Assembly (NCBI GenBank): GCA_004555535.1
Contig: SFHU01000077.1
Coordinates: 1 to 24,086 of the forward strand
DNA: 24,086 nt
Origin: Clostridiales bacterium
GTDB taxonomy: Bacteria; Bacillota; Clostridia; Christensenellales; Aristaeellaceae
Reading direction: 5' to 3'
Of the stretch, positions 1 through 6,262 are shown one piece after another. The notes beneath the pieces are model-generated. The model was not told the DNA's origin. It worked only from the letters and a program-made list of their open reading frames with translations, and searched no databases. Each line of letters opens with the position of its first letter. Positions within the stretch are counted from its first letter, which is position 1. Position numbers and translations under genes: made by a program.

Positions 1-62
1 GGAATCGAACCCGCAACCTGCTGATTACAAATCAGCTGCTCTGCCAATTGAGCTACACCAGC
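1..62 (-). tRNA. tRNA-Thr (TGT), 3' end cut by window edge
   Basis: The reverse complement starts with acceptor arm GCTGGTG, then TA and the D-stem GCTC. The anticodon loop reads TTTGTAA, giving anticodon TGT (Thr). The T-loop GGTTCGATTCC ends at the window edge, so the 3' acceptor strand and CCA are missing. It is the last gene of the five-tRNA cluster in transcription order. Confidence 0.95.
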
Positions 63-100
63 CCGATCTCAATGGTGTGAGCACGAAGGAAAGAAAAAGA

Positions 101-177
101 TGGCGACGCGGAAGGGGCTCGAACCCTCGACCTCCAGCGTGACAGGCTGGCATTCTAACCGACTGAACTACCGCGCC
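101..177 (-). tRNA. tRNA-Asp (GTC)
   Basis: On the reverse complement the acceptor strands GGCGCGG and CCGCGTC pair over seven base pairs (one G-T). The anticodon loop CTGTCAC gives GTC (Asp), the T-arm contains GGTTCGAGCC, and CCA is encoded. It lies 38 bases upstream of tRNA-Thr in the same transcription unit. Confidence 0.97.
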
Positions 178-183
178 GTATAA

Positions 184-259
184 TGGTGGGCCTTCAGGGT
201 TTCGAACCCCGGACCGAGCGGTTATGAGCCGCCTGCTCTGACCACTGAGCTAAAGGCCC
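184..259 (-). tRNA. tRNA with CAT anticodon, probably tRNA-Ile2 (lysidine type), possibly elongator Met
   Basis: The acceptor GGGCCTT pairs with AAGGCCC and CCA is encoded. The anticodon loop CTCATAA gives CAT. The short D-loop (AGTGGTCAGAGC) and the stem around CGGCTCATAACCG resemble, from memory, bacterial tRNA-Ile2, in which TilS converts C34 to lysidine so that AUA is read. The features differ from the usual Bacillus elongator tRNA-Met, but the Ile2/Met choice is an inference. It is not an initiator: the anticodon stem lacks the run of three G-C pairs. Confidence 0.9.
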
Positions 260-285
260 CTGAAGAACCATCCGATTGAAAAAAA

Positions 286-360
286 TGGTGACCCCGAGGG
301 GAATCGAACCCCTGTTATCGCCGTGAAAGGGCGGTGTCTTGACCTCTTGACCACGGGGCC
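286..360 (-). tRNA. tRNA-Glu (TTC)
   Basis: The acceptor GGCCCCG pairs with CGGGGTC (one G-T). The anticodon loop CTTTCAC gives TTC (Glu), the T-arm contains GGTTCGATTCC, and CCA is encoded. It is the second gene in the cluster. Confidence 0.97.
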
Positions 361-381
361 GCGACGTTTGCCGAGAAAAAC

Positions 382-458
382 TGGTCGGAGTGAAGGGATT
401 TGAACCCCCGACCCCATGCTCCCAAAGCACGTGCGCTACCAAGCTGCGCTACACTCCG
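382..458 (-). tRNA. tRNA-Pro (TGG)
   Basis: The acceptor CGGAGTG pairs with CACTCCG. The anticodon loop TTTGGGA gives TGG (Pro), the T-arm contains GGTTCAAATCC, and CCA is encoded. It is the first gene after the promoter at 496-524. Confidence 0.97.
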
Positions 459-495
459 CCGGAAACACGCTTCCCTGATCTCAGGCACGAAATAT

Positions 496-524
496 ATTAT
501 ACAGGAGACTGTCGATTCTGTCAA
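496..524 (-). promoter_or_regulatory. Sigma-A promoter of the tRNA cluster
   Basis: On the minus strand, TTGACA (519-524) and TATAAT (496-501) are exact consensus hexamers separated by 17 bases. The predicted start lies about 30 bases ahead of tRNA-Pro. This is the strongest promoter in the window, as expected for stable RNA. Confidence 0.93.
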
Positions 525-582
525 CTGCTTTTTTGCGCTTTTTCGCCCTTTGCCCAAATCTTTGCCCGGAAATTCACCCGCC

Positions 583-646
583 GGCGGTTGACAGGAGCGC
601 CCCGTTTTGCTATGCTGTAGCCTGTGTGAATGAGGGCGGTTGACAG
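583..646 (+). repeat. 12-bp direct repeat that duplicates a -35 region
   Basis: GGCGGTTGACAG occurs at 583-594 and again at 635-646, 52 bases apart. The first copy carries the -35 box of the promoter at 588-616. The second carries another TTGACA with only a weak -10 (TAACAT, 664-669). Confidence 0.85.
588..616 (+). promoter_or_regulatory. Sigma-A promoter of the YnbB-family gene
   Basis: TTGACA (588-593) and TATGCT (611-616) are separated by 17 bases, about 105 bases before the ATG at 721. It is divergent from the tRNA promoter 64 bases away. A second copy of the -35 region lies at 640-645. Confidence 0.8.
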
Positions 647-653
647 CCGCCCT
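633..653 (+). other. Leader hairpin upstream of the YnbB-family gene
   Basis: AGGGCGG (633-639) pairs perfectly with CCGCCCT (647-653) around a 7-base loop that contains the second TTGACA copy. No real T-tract follows, so termination is unlikely. It could be an operator-like or mRNA-stabilising hairpin in the 5' leader. Confidence 0.5.
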
Positions 654-720
654 TCTGTTCGCGTAACATACCGTTCCCGCAGGCAAATGCCGCATATCCG
701 ATCATCAAGAGGGTCATATC

Positions 721-2010
721 ATGCTTCAACAGGACAACCTTTCCATGTTCGGCGCGCTGGGCCTCAGCGACGCCGTCTGCCGCTTTGGCGCGGAGATCGC
801 CGATTCCCTGCGCCCGCGCTTTGACGCCATCGACGAAATCGCCGAATACAACCAGGCGAAGGTGCTCGCCGCCATGCAGAAGAACCGCGTAAACGCGGGC
901 TGCTTCGCCGCGACGACGGGCTACGGCTACAACGACGTCGGCCGTGACACGCTCGAGCAGGTCTATGCCGACTGCTTCCACACCGAGGCGGCGCTCGTGC
1001 GCCCGCAGATCACCTGCGGCACCCACGCGCTCGCCGTCGCGCTCAGCGCCAATCTCCTCCCCGGGGACGAGCTTCTCTCCCCCGTCGGCCGGCCCTACGA
1101 CACGCTCGAGGAGGTCATCGGCATCCGGGAGAGCGCCTGCTCCCTCAAGGAGTATGGCGTGACCTATGACGAGGTCGCGCTCCTGCCGGACGGCGGCTTC
1201 GATTATGAGGGCATCCGCCGCAAGATCAAGCCGCAAACCAAGCTCGTCACCATCCAGCGCTCCAAGGGCTATGCGACCCGCCCGACGCTCTCCGTGCAGC
1301 GCATCGGCGAGCTGATCGCGTTCATCAAGGGCATCCGCAGCGACATCATCTGCATGGTCGACAACTGCTATGGCGAGTTTGTCGAGCGCATCGAGCCCAG
1401 CGACGTCGGCGCGGACATGATCGTCGGCTCTCTGATCAAGAATCCCGGCGGCGGCCTTGCGCCCATCGGCGGCTATATCTGCGGCACGAAGGCCTGCGTC
1501 GACCGCTGCGCCTATCGCCTCTCCGCGCCCGGTCTGGGTCAGGAGGTCGGCGCCAATCTTGGCCTGATGACCGCGCTGTATCAGGGCTTCTTCCTCGCGC
1601 CCACGGTCGTCGCGGGCGCGCTCAAGGGCGCGATCTTCGCCGCGAACATCTATGAGCGCCTTGGCTTCCGCTGCGTGCCCAACGCGACGGAGTCCCGCCA
1701 CGACATCATCCAGGCCGTCGAGCTGGGCAGTGAGGAGGCCATGCGAGCCTTCTGCCTGGGCATTCAGGCCTCCGCGCCGGTGGACAGCTACGTCACGCCG
1801 CTGCCCTGGGACATGCCCGGCTACGACAGCCAGGTCATCATGGCCGCCGGTGCGTTCATTCAGGGCTCCTCGATCGAGCTCTCCGCCGACGGCCCGATCC
1901 GCGAGCCCTACGCCGTCTATTTCCAGGGCGGCCTGACGTGGACGCATGCCAAGCTTGGTATCCTCATGAGCCTGCAAAAGCTCGTCGATGCGGGGCTGGT
2001 AAACCTTTAA
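721..2010 (+). CDS. ynbB: PLP-dependent YnbB-family protein (methionine gamma-lyase-related, 'aluminium resistance' family)
   Basis: This 429-aa protein matches the YnbB / Met_gamma_lyase-like family (fold-type I PLP enzymes). It contains the family's glycine-rich ATTGYGYNDVGRDTLEQVY stretch near residue 62. The motif GSLIKNPGGG carries the likely PLP-binding lysine K240, preceded by VDNCYGEFVE, which provides the cofactor-ring aspartate. Length is normal for the family. The physiological substrate of YnbB proteins is not established; the 'aluminium resistance' name comes from an old phenotype and C-S lyase activity is only suggested by homology. The ATG at 721 has a Shine-Dalgarno site AAGAGGG at 707-713, 7 bases upstream. 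The gene appears monocistronic: a promoter lies at 588-616 and a terminator at 2036-2059. Confidence 0.92.
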   Translation: MLQQDNLSMFGALGLSDAVCRFGAEIADSLRPRFDAIDEIAEYNQAKVLAAMQKNRVNAGCFAATTGYGYNDVGRDTLEQVYADCFHTEAALVRPQITCGTHALAVALSANLLPGDELLSPVGRPYDTLEEVIGIRESACSLKEYGVTYDEVALLPDGGFDYEGIRRKIKPQTKLVTIQRSKGYATRPTLSVQRIGELIAFIKGIRSDIICMVDNCYGEFVERIEPSDVGADMIVGSLIKNPGGGLAPIGGYICGTKACVDRCAYRLSAPGLGQEVGANLGLMTALYQGFFLAPTVVAGALKGAIFAANIYERLGFRCVPNATESRHDIIQAVELGSEEAMRAFCLGIQASAPVDSYVTPLPWDMPGYDSQVIMAAGAFIQGSSIELSADGPIREPYAVYFQGGLTWTHAKLGILMSLQKLVDAGLVNL

Positions 2011-2035
2011 CGCTATGCTGTCCGTTTTCTTTCTG

Positions 2036-2059
2036 GCATCGGTTCTCCGATGCTTTTTT
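2036..2059 (+). terminator. Intrinsic terminator of the YnbB-family gene
   Basis: GCATCGG (2036-2042), loop TTCT and CCGATGC (2047-2053) are followed by six T (2054-2059), 26 bases after the stop codon. The 3' arm and T-tract are repeated immediately downstream. Confidence 0.9.
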
Positions 2060-2084
2060 CATTCTCCGATGCTTTTTTCATTCT
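2043..2084 (+). repeat. 19-bp tandem duplication of the terminator 3' half
   Basis: The 19-base unit covering loop, 3' arm, T6 and CA occurs at 2043-2061 and again at 2062-2080, followed by a partial third start (TTCT). The second CCGATGC (2066-2072) can pair with the same 5' arm at 2036-2042, giving an alternative, longer-loop hairpin with its own T6. Confidence 0.95.
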
Positions 2085-2088
2085 GCTC

Positions 2089-2122
2089 TTGACGGATGTT
2101 CTTTGTTCCTGTATCCTATAAT
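2089..2122 (+). promoter_or_regulatory. Promoter region of the secreted split-barrel gene
   Basis: TTGACG (2089-2094) is followed after 17 bases by TATCCT (2112-2117). A perfect TATAAT at 2117-2122 overlaps it, 22 bases from that -35. Either the 17-base pair or the consensus -10 with a weak -35 is used. The start codon is at 2155. Confidence 0.65.
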
Positions 2123-2154
2123 TAACAAACCCATTCGAAAGGAAGGATGATTTC

Positions 2155-2649
2155 ATGAGAAACCTGCTCCGTACCCTGCTGCTGAGCATCCTGCTGCTCG
2201 CCGCCCTCTCCCTCCCGGCGCTGGCTGAGGATGCCGTTTCCTCCGCCTCCGTCGCCGATTTTTACGGCGATTACGCGCTGACCGGCGATGCGCTGATGGA
2301 CGCCATCAACTCCTTCTCCGGCTGCTACCTCGTGACTACCGTGAGCCCAGAGGGCACGCCCAACACCGCCTACTTCATCTTCGCCATGGTCAAGCACGAG
2401 GACAAGTATTACCTCCAGCTCGGTCTGGCCGAAAACCAGTCCAAGGCCAATCTCACCGCCAATGGTGAGGGCATCGCCATCTATGCGGCGAATCCCACCG
2501 GCGAAGAAGGCGCCAAGCCCTACGCCGTCTCCGGCGCGCGCATGTGGTTCAAGGCCGTCGAGGATGAAGCGCTGCTCGATGCGCTCAATCCGTCCGGCCG
2601 TGAGGGTGCAATGTTCTTTGAGGTTGTCGAGGTTCGCTCGCTGGGCTAA
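2155..2649 (+). CDS. Secreted pyridoxamine-phosphate-oxidase-like (FMN-binding split barrel) protein
   Basis: The 164-aa product begins with a clear Sec signal peptide: basic MRNLLR, a leucine-rich core, and a signal peptidase I site ALA|E at residues 22-25. There is no lipobox cysteine. The mature part contains GCYLVTTVSPEGTPNTAYF, which resembles the first strands of the pyridoxamine 5'-phosphate oxidase-like split barrel, followed by KYYLQLGLAENQSKANL, a typical strand-helix of that fold. Family members usually bind flavin, F420 or haem in the cytoplasm, so an exported one is less common; cofactor and substrate cannot be read from the sequence. The ATG at 2155 has Shine-Dalgarno AAGGAAGG at 2139-2146. 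The gene has its own promoter and terminator and stands alone. Confidence 0.75.
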   Translation: MRNLLRTLLLSILLLAALSLPALAEDAVSSASVADFYGDYALTGDALMDAINSFSGCYLVTTVSPEGTPNTAYFIFAMVKHEDKYYLQLGLAENQSKANLTANGEGIAIYAANPTGEEGAKPYAVSGARMWFKAVEDEALLDALNPSGREGAMFFEVVEVRSLG

Positions 2650-2666
2650 TCCTCCCGACAACCAAA

Positions 2667-2704
2667 GGAGCTGACAGGTCATTGCCTGTCAGCTCCCTTT
2701 TTTT
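2667..2704 (+). terminator. Strong intrinsic terminator between convergent genes
   Basis: A perfect 12-bp stem (2667-2678 with 2685-2696) and a 6-base loop are followed by C and seven T (2698-2704). It ends the split-barrel gene. On the minus strand the same stem may also stop the tig-clpP-clpX transcript, 21 bases after the clpX stop, although only three T follow in that direction. Confidence 0.95.
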
Positions 2705-2724
2705 GCTTTTGCTTTCCCGCCCCG

Positions 2725-4044
2725 TCAGGACACCGACGGCCTTCTGGCCATCGCGCCGTCCGCATTCTCGCGGCGCGTCTTGCCGCTGACCAGCTTGCGC
2801 TTGGGCTCGCCGGGGATCAGCGTCGGCTCCTGATTCTTGGTGATGGTATCCTCCGTCACGACGACGCGGCTCACGTCCGCGCGCGAGGGCAGCTCGAACA
2901 TCGTGCCCATCAGCGCGTCCTCGATGATCGCGCGCAGGCCGCGCGCGCCGCTCTTGCGGGCGATGGCCTTGCTGGCGATCGCCTTGAGCGCCGCCTCCTC
3001 GAAGTCGAGCTCGACGCCGTCCATCTCCACCAGCTTCTTGTACTGGCGCACGAGCGCGTTGCGCGGCTCGGTCAGGATGCGCACGAGCGCGTCCTCGTCG
3101 AGGTTGTCGAGCGTCACGATGATCGGCAGACGGCCGACAAACTCGGGGATCAGGCCGAACTTGAGCAAATCCTCGGGCCGGATGCCCGCGAGCACCTCGC
3201 CCACATTGCGCTTCTCGCGGCTCTTGACCTCCGCGCCGAAGCCCAGGGAACCCGCGCCCTCGCGCTTTTCGATGATCTTGTCGATCCCGTCAAACGCGCC
3301 GCCGCAGATAAAGAGGATGTTCGTCGTGTCGATCTGGATGAACTCCTGATGCGGATGCTTGCGCCCGCCCTGCGGCGGCACGCTGGCAACCGTTCCCTCG
3401 ATGATCTTGAGCAGCGCTTGCTGCACGCCCTCGCCGGAGACATCGCGCGTGATCGAGGGATTCTCGCTCTTGCGGGCGATCTTGTCGATCTCGTCGATGT
3501 AGATGATGCCCCTCTGCGCCGCCTGAATGTCGTAATCGGCATTCTGAATCAGGCGCAGGAGGATGTTCTCCACATCCTCGCCGACGTAGCCGGCCTCGGT
3601 CAGGCTGGTCGCGTCCGCGATAGCAAAGGGCACCTTGAGGATCTTCGCCAGAGACTGCGCCAGGAAGGTCTTGCCGCAGCCGGTCGGGCCCACCATGACG
3701 ATGTTCGACTTCTGCAGCTCGACATCCCCGCGCTTTTTGGGCGCGTTGATCCTCTTGTAGTGGTTGTAGACGGCGACGGCGAGCGCGCGCTTGGCCTTGT
3801 CCTGGCCGATGACGTACTCGTCGAGCACCGCCTTGATTTCCATCGGCTTGGGCAGATTCTGCGGCTCCTGGCTGGGCGCCGTGCCCAGATCATCGGCGAT
3901 GATCTCCTGGCACAGTGCGACGCACTCATCGCAGATATACACGCCGTTGCCGGCGATGATGCGGCGAACCTGATCCTGCGTCTTGTCGCAGAAGGAGCAG
4001 CGCGCGACGCGCGGCTGCTTGGTTTCGTCCTTATCTCTTGGCAT
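2725..4044 (-). CDS. clpX: ClpX, ATP-dependent unfoldase of ClpXP
   Basis: ClpX unfolds substrates and threads them into the ClpP chamber. The 439-aa product has the N-terminal C4 zinc-binding domain (C16, C19, C38, C41) and an AAA+ module with Walker A GPTGCGKT (119-126) and Walker B IIYIDE (180-185). The pore loop GYVGED is at 152-157, and LGFG near residue 270 is the ClpP-docking loop (usually IGF). The C-terminal tail is basic. The ATG at 4044 is preceded by GAGGTG at suitable spacing. It lies 38 bases downstream of clpP in the same operon, so unfoldase and protease are co-produced. Nothing is missing from the catalytic core. Confidence 0.98.
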   Translation of the reverse strand: MPRDKDETKQPRVARCSFCDKTQDQVRRIIAGNGVYICDECVALCQEIIADDLGTAPSQEPQNLPKPMEIKAVLDEYVIGQDKAKRALAVAVYNHYKRINAPKKRGDVELQKSNIVMVGPTGCGKTFLAQSLAKILKVPFAIADATSLTEAGYVGEDVENILLRLIQNADYDIQAAQRGIIYIDEIDKIARKSENPSITRDVSGEGVQQALLKIIEGTVASVPPQGGRKHPHQEFIQIDTTNILFICGGAFDGIDKIIEKREGAGSLGFGAEVKSREKRNVGEVLAGIRPEDLLKFGLIPEFVGRLPIIVTLDNLDEDALVRILTEPRNALVRQYKKLVEMDGVELDFEEAALKAIASKAIARKSGARGLRAIIEDALMGTMFELPSRADVSRVVVTEDTITKNQEPTLIPGEPKRKLVSGKTRRENADGAMARRPSVS

Positions 4045-4082
4045 TTCGCACCTCAGATCCTTATGATTCCCGTCGGAGGGGT

Positions 4083-4685
4083 TTATTTCTTGCGCGGCCG
4101 GTAGATGTCATCGATGATGCCGTAGGCCAGCGCCTCGTCGGCGGTCATGAAATAGTCCCGCTCGACGTCCCGCTCGATCTTCTCAAGCGGCTGCTTCGTC
4201 ATCTCGCTCATCAGCGCGTTCATCTTGCTCTTCGTGCGCAGCAGCCACTGGGCATGCAGCTGCACGTCGGTCGCCTGGCCGCTCGCGCCGCCGCTGGGCT
4301 GATGAATCATGACCTCGCTGTTGGGCAGGGCCAGACGCATGCCCGGCTCGCCCGCCATCAGCAGGAACGCGCCCATCGAGGCGGCCATGCCCAGGCAGAC
4401 GGTGCGGATCTTCGGCTTGATGTAGCGCATCGTGTCGAAGATGGCCATGCCGTCGGTCACGCTGCCGCCCGGACTGTTGATGTACATGGAAATCTCCGCA
4501 TCCGGATCCTCCATCTCCAGGAAGAGCAGCTGTGCGACGATGCTGTTGGCCAGGGCCTCGTTGACCTCGCCGCGCAGGAACACGACGCGGTCCTTCAGCA
4601 GACGGGAATAGACGTCATACGAGCGCTCGCCGTAGGGCGTCTTTTCGATCACGCTCGGCTCGAAGTAATAGTTGTTGCTTGACAA
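4083..4685 (-). CDS. clpP: ClpP, proteolytic subunit of Clp protease
   Basis: ClpP forms the two-ring serine-protease chamber used by ClpX and other Clp ATPases. The 200-aa protein shows the full triad: S103 in GMAASMG, H128 in MIHQP and D177 in ERDYF. Triad spacing (25 and 49 residues) matches Bacillus ClpP. The substrate-binding loop SPGGSVTDG is intact. The start codon is TTG (4683-4685), chosen because a strong AAGGAGG (4696-4702) lies 10 bases upstream and no other start fits before the conserved N-terminus; the next Met is residue 58. It follows tig by 35 bases. A TTG start may lower initiation relative to its neighbours. Confidence 0.97.
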   Translation of the reverse strand: MSSNNYYFEPSVIEKTPYGERSYDVYSRLLKDRVVFLRGEVNEALANSIVAQLLFLEMEDPDAEISMYINSPGGSVTDGMAIFDTMRYIKPKIRTVCLGMAASMGAFLLMAGEPGMRLALPNSEVMIHQPSGGASGQATDVQLHAQWLLRTKSKMNALMSEMTKQPLEKIERDVERDYFMTADEALAYGIIDDIYRPRKK

Positions 4686-4720
4686 GGGTCAGACGCCTCC
4701 TTTGCGTCGCTTGACGGGGA

Positions 4721-6010
4721 TCAGGCCTCGGCCTTGGCGTTGTCGCAGAGGAACTTGATCGCGTTGTCGCGGATGGCGTCGGCCTTGAAGTACTCGCGGT
4801 CCGCCTCGGTGAGCGTCTGCTTGAGCTCCTCAACGCTCTTGCCGGACTGCGGCGCAAACTGCGCGATCTGCGCGTCGATCTGCTCCTCGGTCGCGTCGAT
4901 GGCCTCGGCCTTCTCGACAGCCTCGAGCACGAGGTGCGCGCGCACGCTCTTCTCGGCCTGGTCGCGATAGTTCGCGCGGAAAGCCTTCTCGTCCTGGCCG
5001 GTGTACTTCATGAAGTCCGCCAGCTTGAGGCCCTGGGAGGCCAGACGATACTCGAAGTCGCGCATCATGGAATCGATCTGGCGCTCGATCATCGCCTCCG
5101 GGATCTCGACGGTCGCGTTCGCGATGACCTTCTCGATCACGGCATTGGTGAAGGCGTTCTGGTCGCGCTCGGCCGCCTGAGCTTCCAGTTTGGCGCGGAT
5201 GTCCGCCTTGTATTCCTCAAGCGTGTCAAACTCGCTGATGTCCTTGGCAAAATCGTCATCGAGCGCGGGCAGCTGCGTCTCGGTGATGCCGTTGACCTTC
5301 ACGTGGAAGACGGCCTTCTTGCCCGCGAGCTCCTTGGCGTGATACTCCTCCGGGAAGGTCACGTCGAGATCCTTCTCCTCGCCGATGTTCATGCCGACCA
5401 TCTGCTCCTCAAAGCCCGGGATGAAGGTGTGGGAGCCGATCTTGAGGGTCTGGCCCTGCGCAGTGCCGCCGGCAAAGGCGACGCCGTCGACGCTGCCCGC
5501 ATAGTCAAGGTTCACGGTGTCGCCCTCGGCGACGGCGCGGCCCTCGACGGCGACCTCGGTCGCCTGCTTGCTGCGCTCCTCCTCGACCTTGGCGTCGACC
5601 TGCTCGTCGGTGACCTCGGTCTTCTCCTTCTTGACCTCGACGCCCTTGTACTCGCCCAGGGTCACGTCCGGCTTGACGAAGACCTCGCAGGTGAACTGCA
5701 GGTTCTTGCCCGCGCCGATCTGCTGGATCTCGATCTCCGGACGATCCACGACGTCGACCTTTTTCTCGTCGATGGCCGGGCCGTAGACCTCGTCGAACAC
5801 GAGCTCGAAGGCCTCGTCATAGAAGACGCCCTCGCCGTACATGTTCTCGATCAGCTTGCGCGGAGCCTTGCCCTTGCGGAAGCCGGGGATATTCACCTGG
5901 CCGCGCACCTTGATGTATGCCTTGTCCATGGCCGCGTCGAACTGGGCGGCGTCGATGTCAAAGGACAGCTTAACCTTATTGCTGGAAATCTTTTCTACGG
6001 TGGTGCTCAT
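4721..6010 (-). CDS. tig: Trigger factor, ribosome-associated chaperone
   Basis: Trigger factor binds ribosomal protein L23 at the peptide exit and shields nascent chains. The 429-aa product has the three expected parts: an N-terminal ribosome-binding domain with signature GFRKGKAP (43-50), an FKBP-type PPIase domain (about 150-240, beginning near GDTVNLDYAGSVDG), and a helical C-terminal chaperone domain. Length is typical. The ATG at 6010 follows a GGAGGAG site. It is the first gene of tig-clpP-clpX, a common Bacillota order that joins folding and degradation, and has its own promoter at 6070-6098. Confidence 0.98.
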   Translation of the reverse strand: MSTTVEKISSNKVKLSFDIDAAQFDAAMDKAYIKVRGQVNIPGFRKGKAPRKLIENMYGEGVFYDEAFELVFDEVYGPAIDEKKVDVVDRPEIEIQQIGAGKNLQFTCEVFVKPDVTLGEYKGVEVKKEKTEVTDEQVDAKVEEERSKQATEVAVEGRAVAEGDTVNLDYAGSVDGVAFAGGTAQGQTLKIGSHTFIPGFEEQMVGMNIGEEKDLDVTFPEEYHAKELAGKKAVFHVKVNGITETQLPALDDDFAKDISEFDTLEEYKADIRAKLEAQAAERDQNAFTNAVIEKVIANATVEIPEAMIERQIDSMMRDFEYRLASQGLKLADFMKYTGQDEKAFRANYRDQAEKSVRAHLVLEAVEKAEAIDATEEQIDAQIAQFAPQSGKSVEELKQTLTEADREYFKADAIRDNAIKFLCDNAKAEA

Positions 6011-6069
6011 TTCATTTGCTCCTCCACTGGTAATGGTTGCGTCCCGGAAACCCCAAAACGCTATCTTAT

Positions 6070-6098
6070 ATTATAGCACGCTTATATAGGAAGATCAA
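6070..6098 (-). promoter_or_regulatory. Sigma-A promoter of tig-clpP-clpX
   Basis: On the minus strand TTGATC (6093-6098) and a perfect TATAAT (6070-6075) are spaced by 17 bases. This leaves a leader of roughly 50 bases before the tig ATG. I see no CtsR-like heptad repeat or CIRCE element next to it. Confidence 0.88.
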
Positions 6099-6262
6099 TC
6101 CTAAATCCGCGCCGACCCCGGTTTTTTCCCGCTTTTTTGGTCCGGTCAGCCGCGATTTTTCCGCCGTTTTCCATTGTATGCACCGCGCAATCCGTTCATG
6201 CACAGCTGCGGCGCGCATAGAACGCCGCGCTTTCCCGCACACTTTCACGGGGAGGAATTGCT

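Noticed and set aside
610..1977. Long minus-strand open frame opposite the YnbB-family gene
   Set aside because: It is a shadow frame of a GC-rich gene: Arg/Asp/Ala-rich, no recognisable domain, no promoter or ribosome site. The same applies to other long antisense frames, such as those at 3349-4104, 4934-6076 and 17387-20107.
5990..6262. CIRCE or CtsR operator controlling tig-clpP-clpX
   Set aside because: No inverted TTAGCACTC or heptad repeat was found near the promoter.
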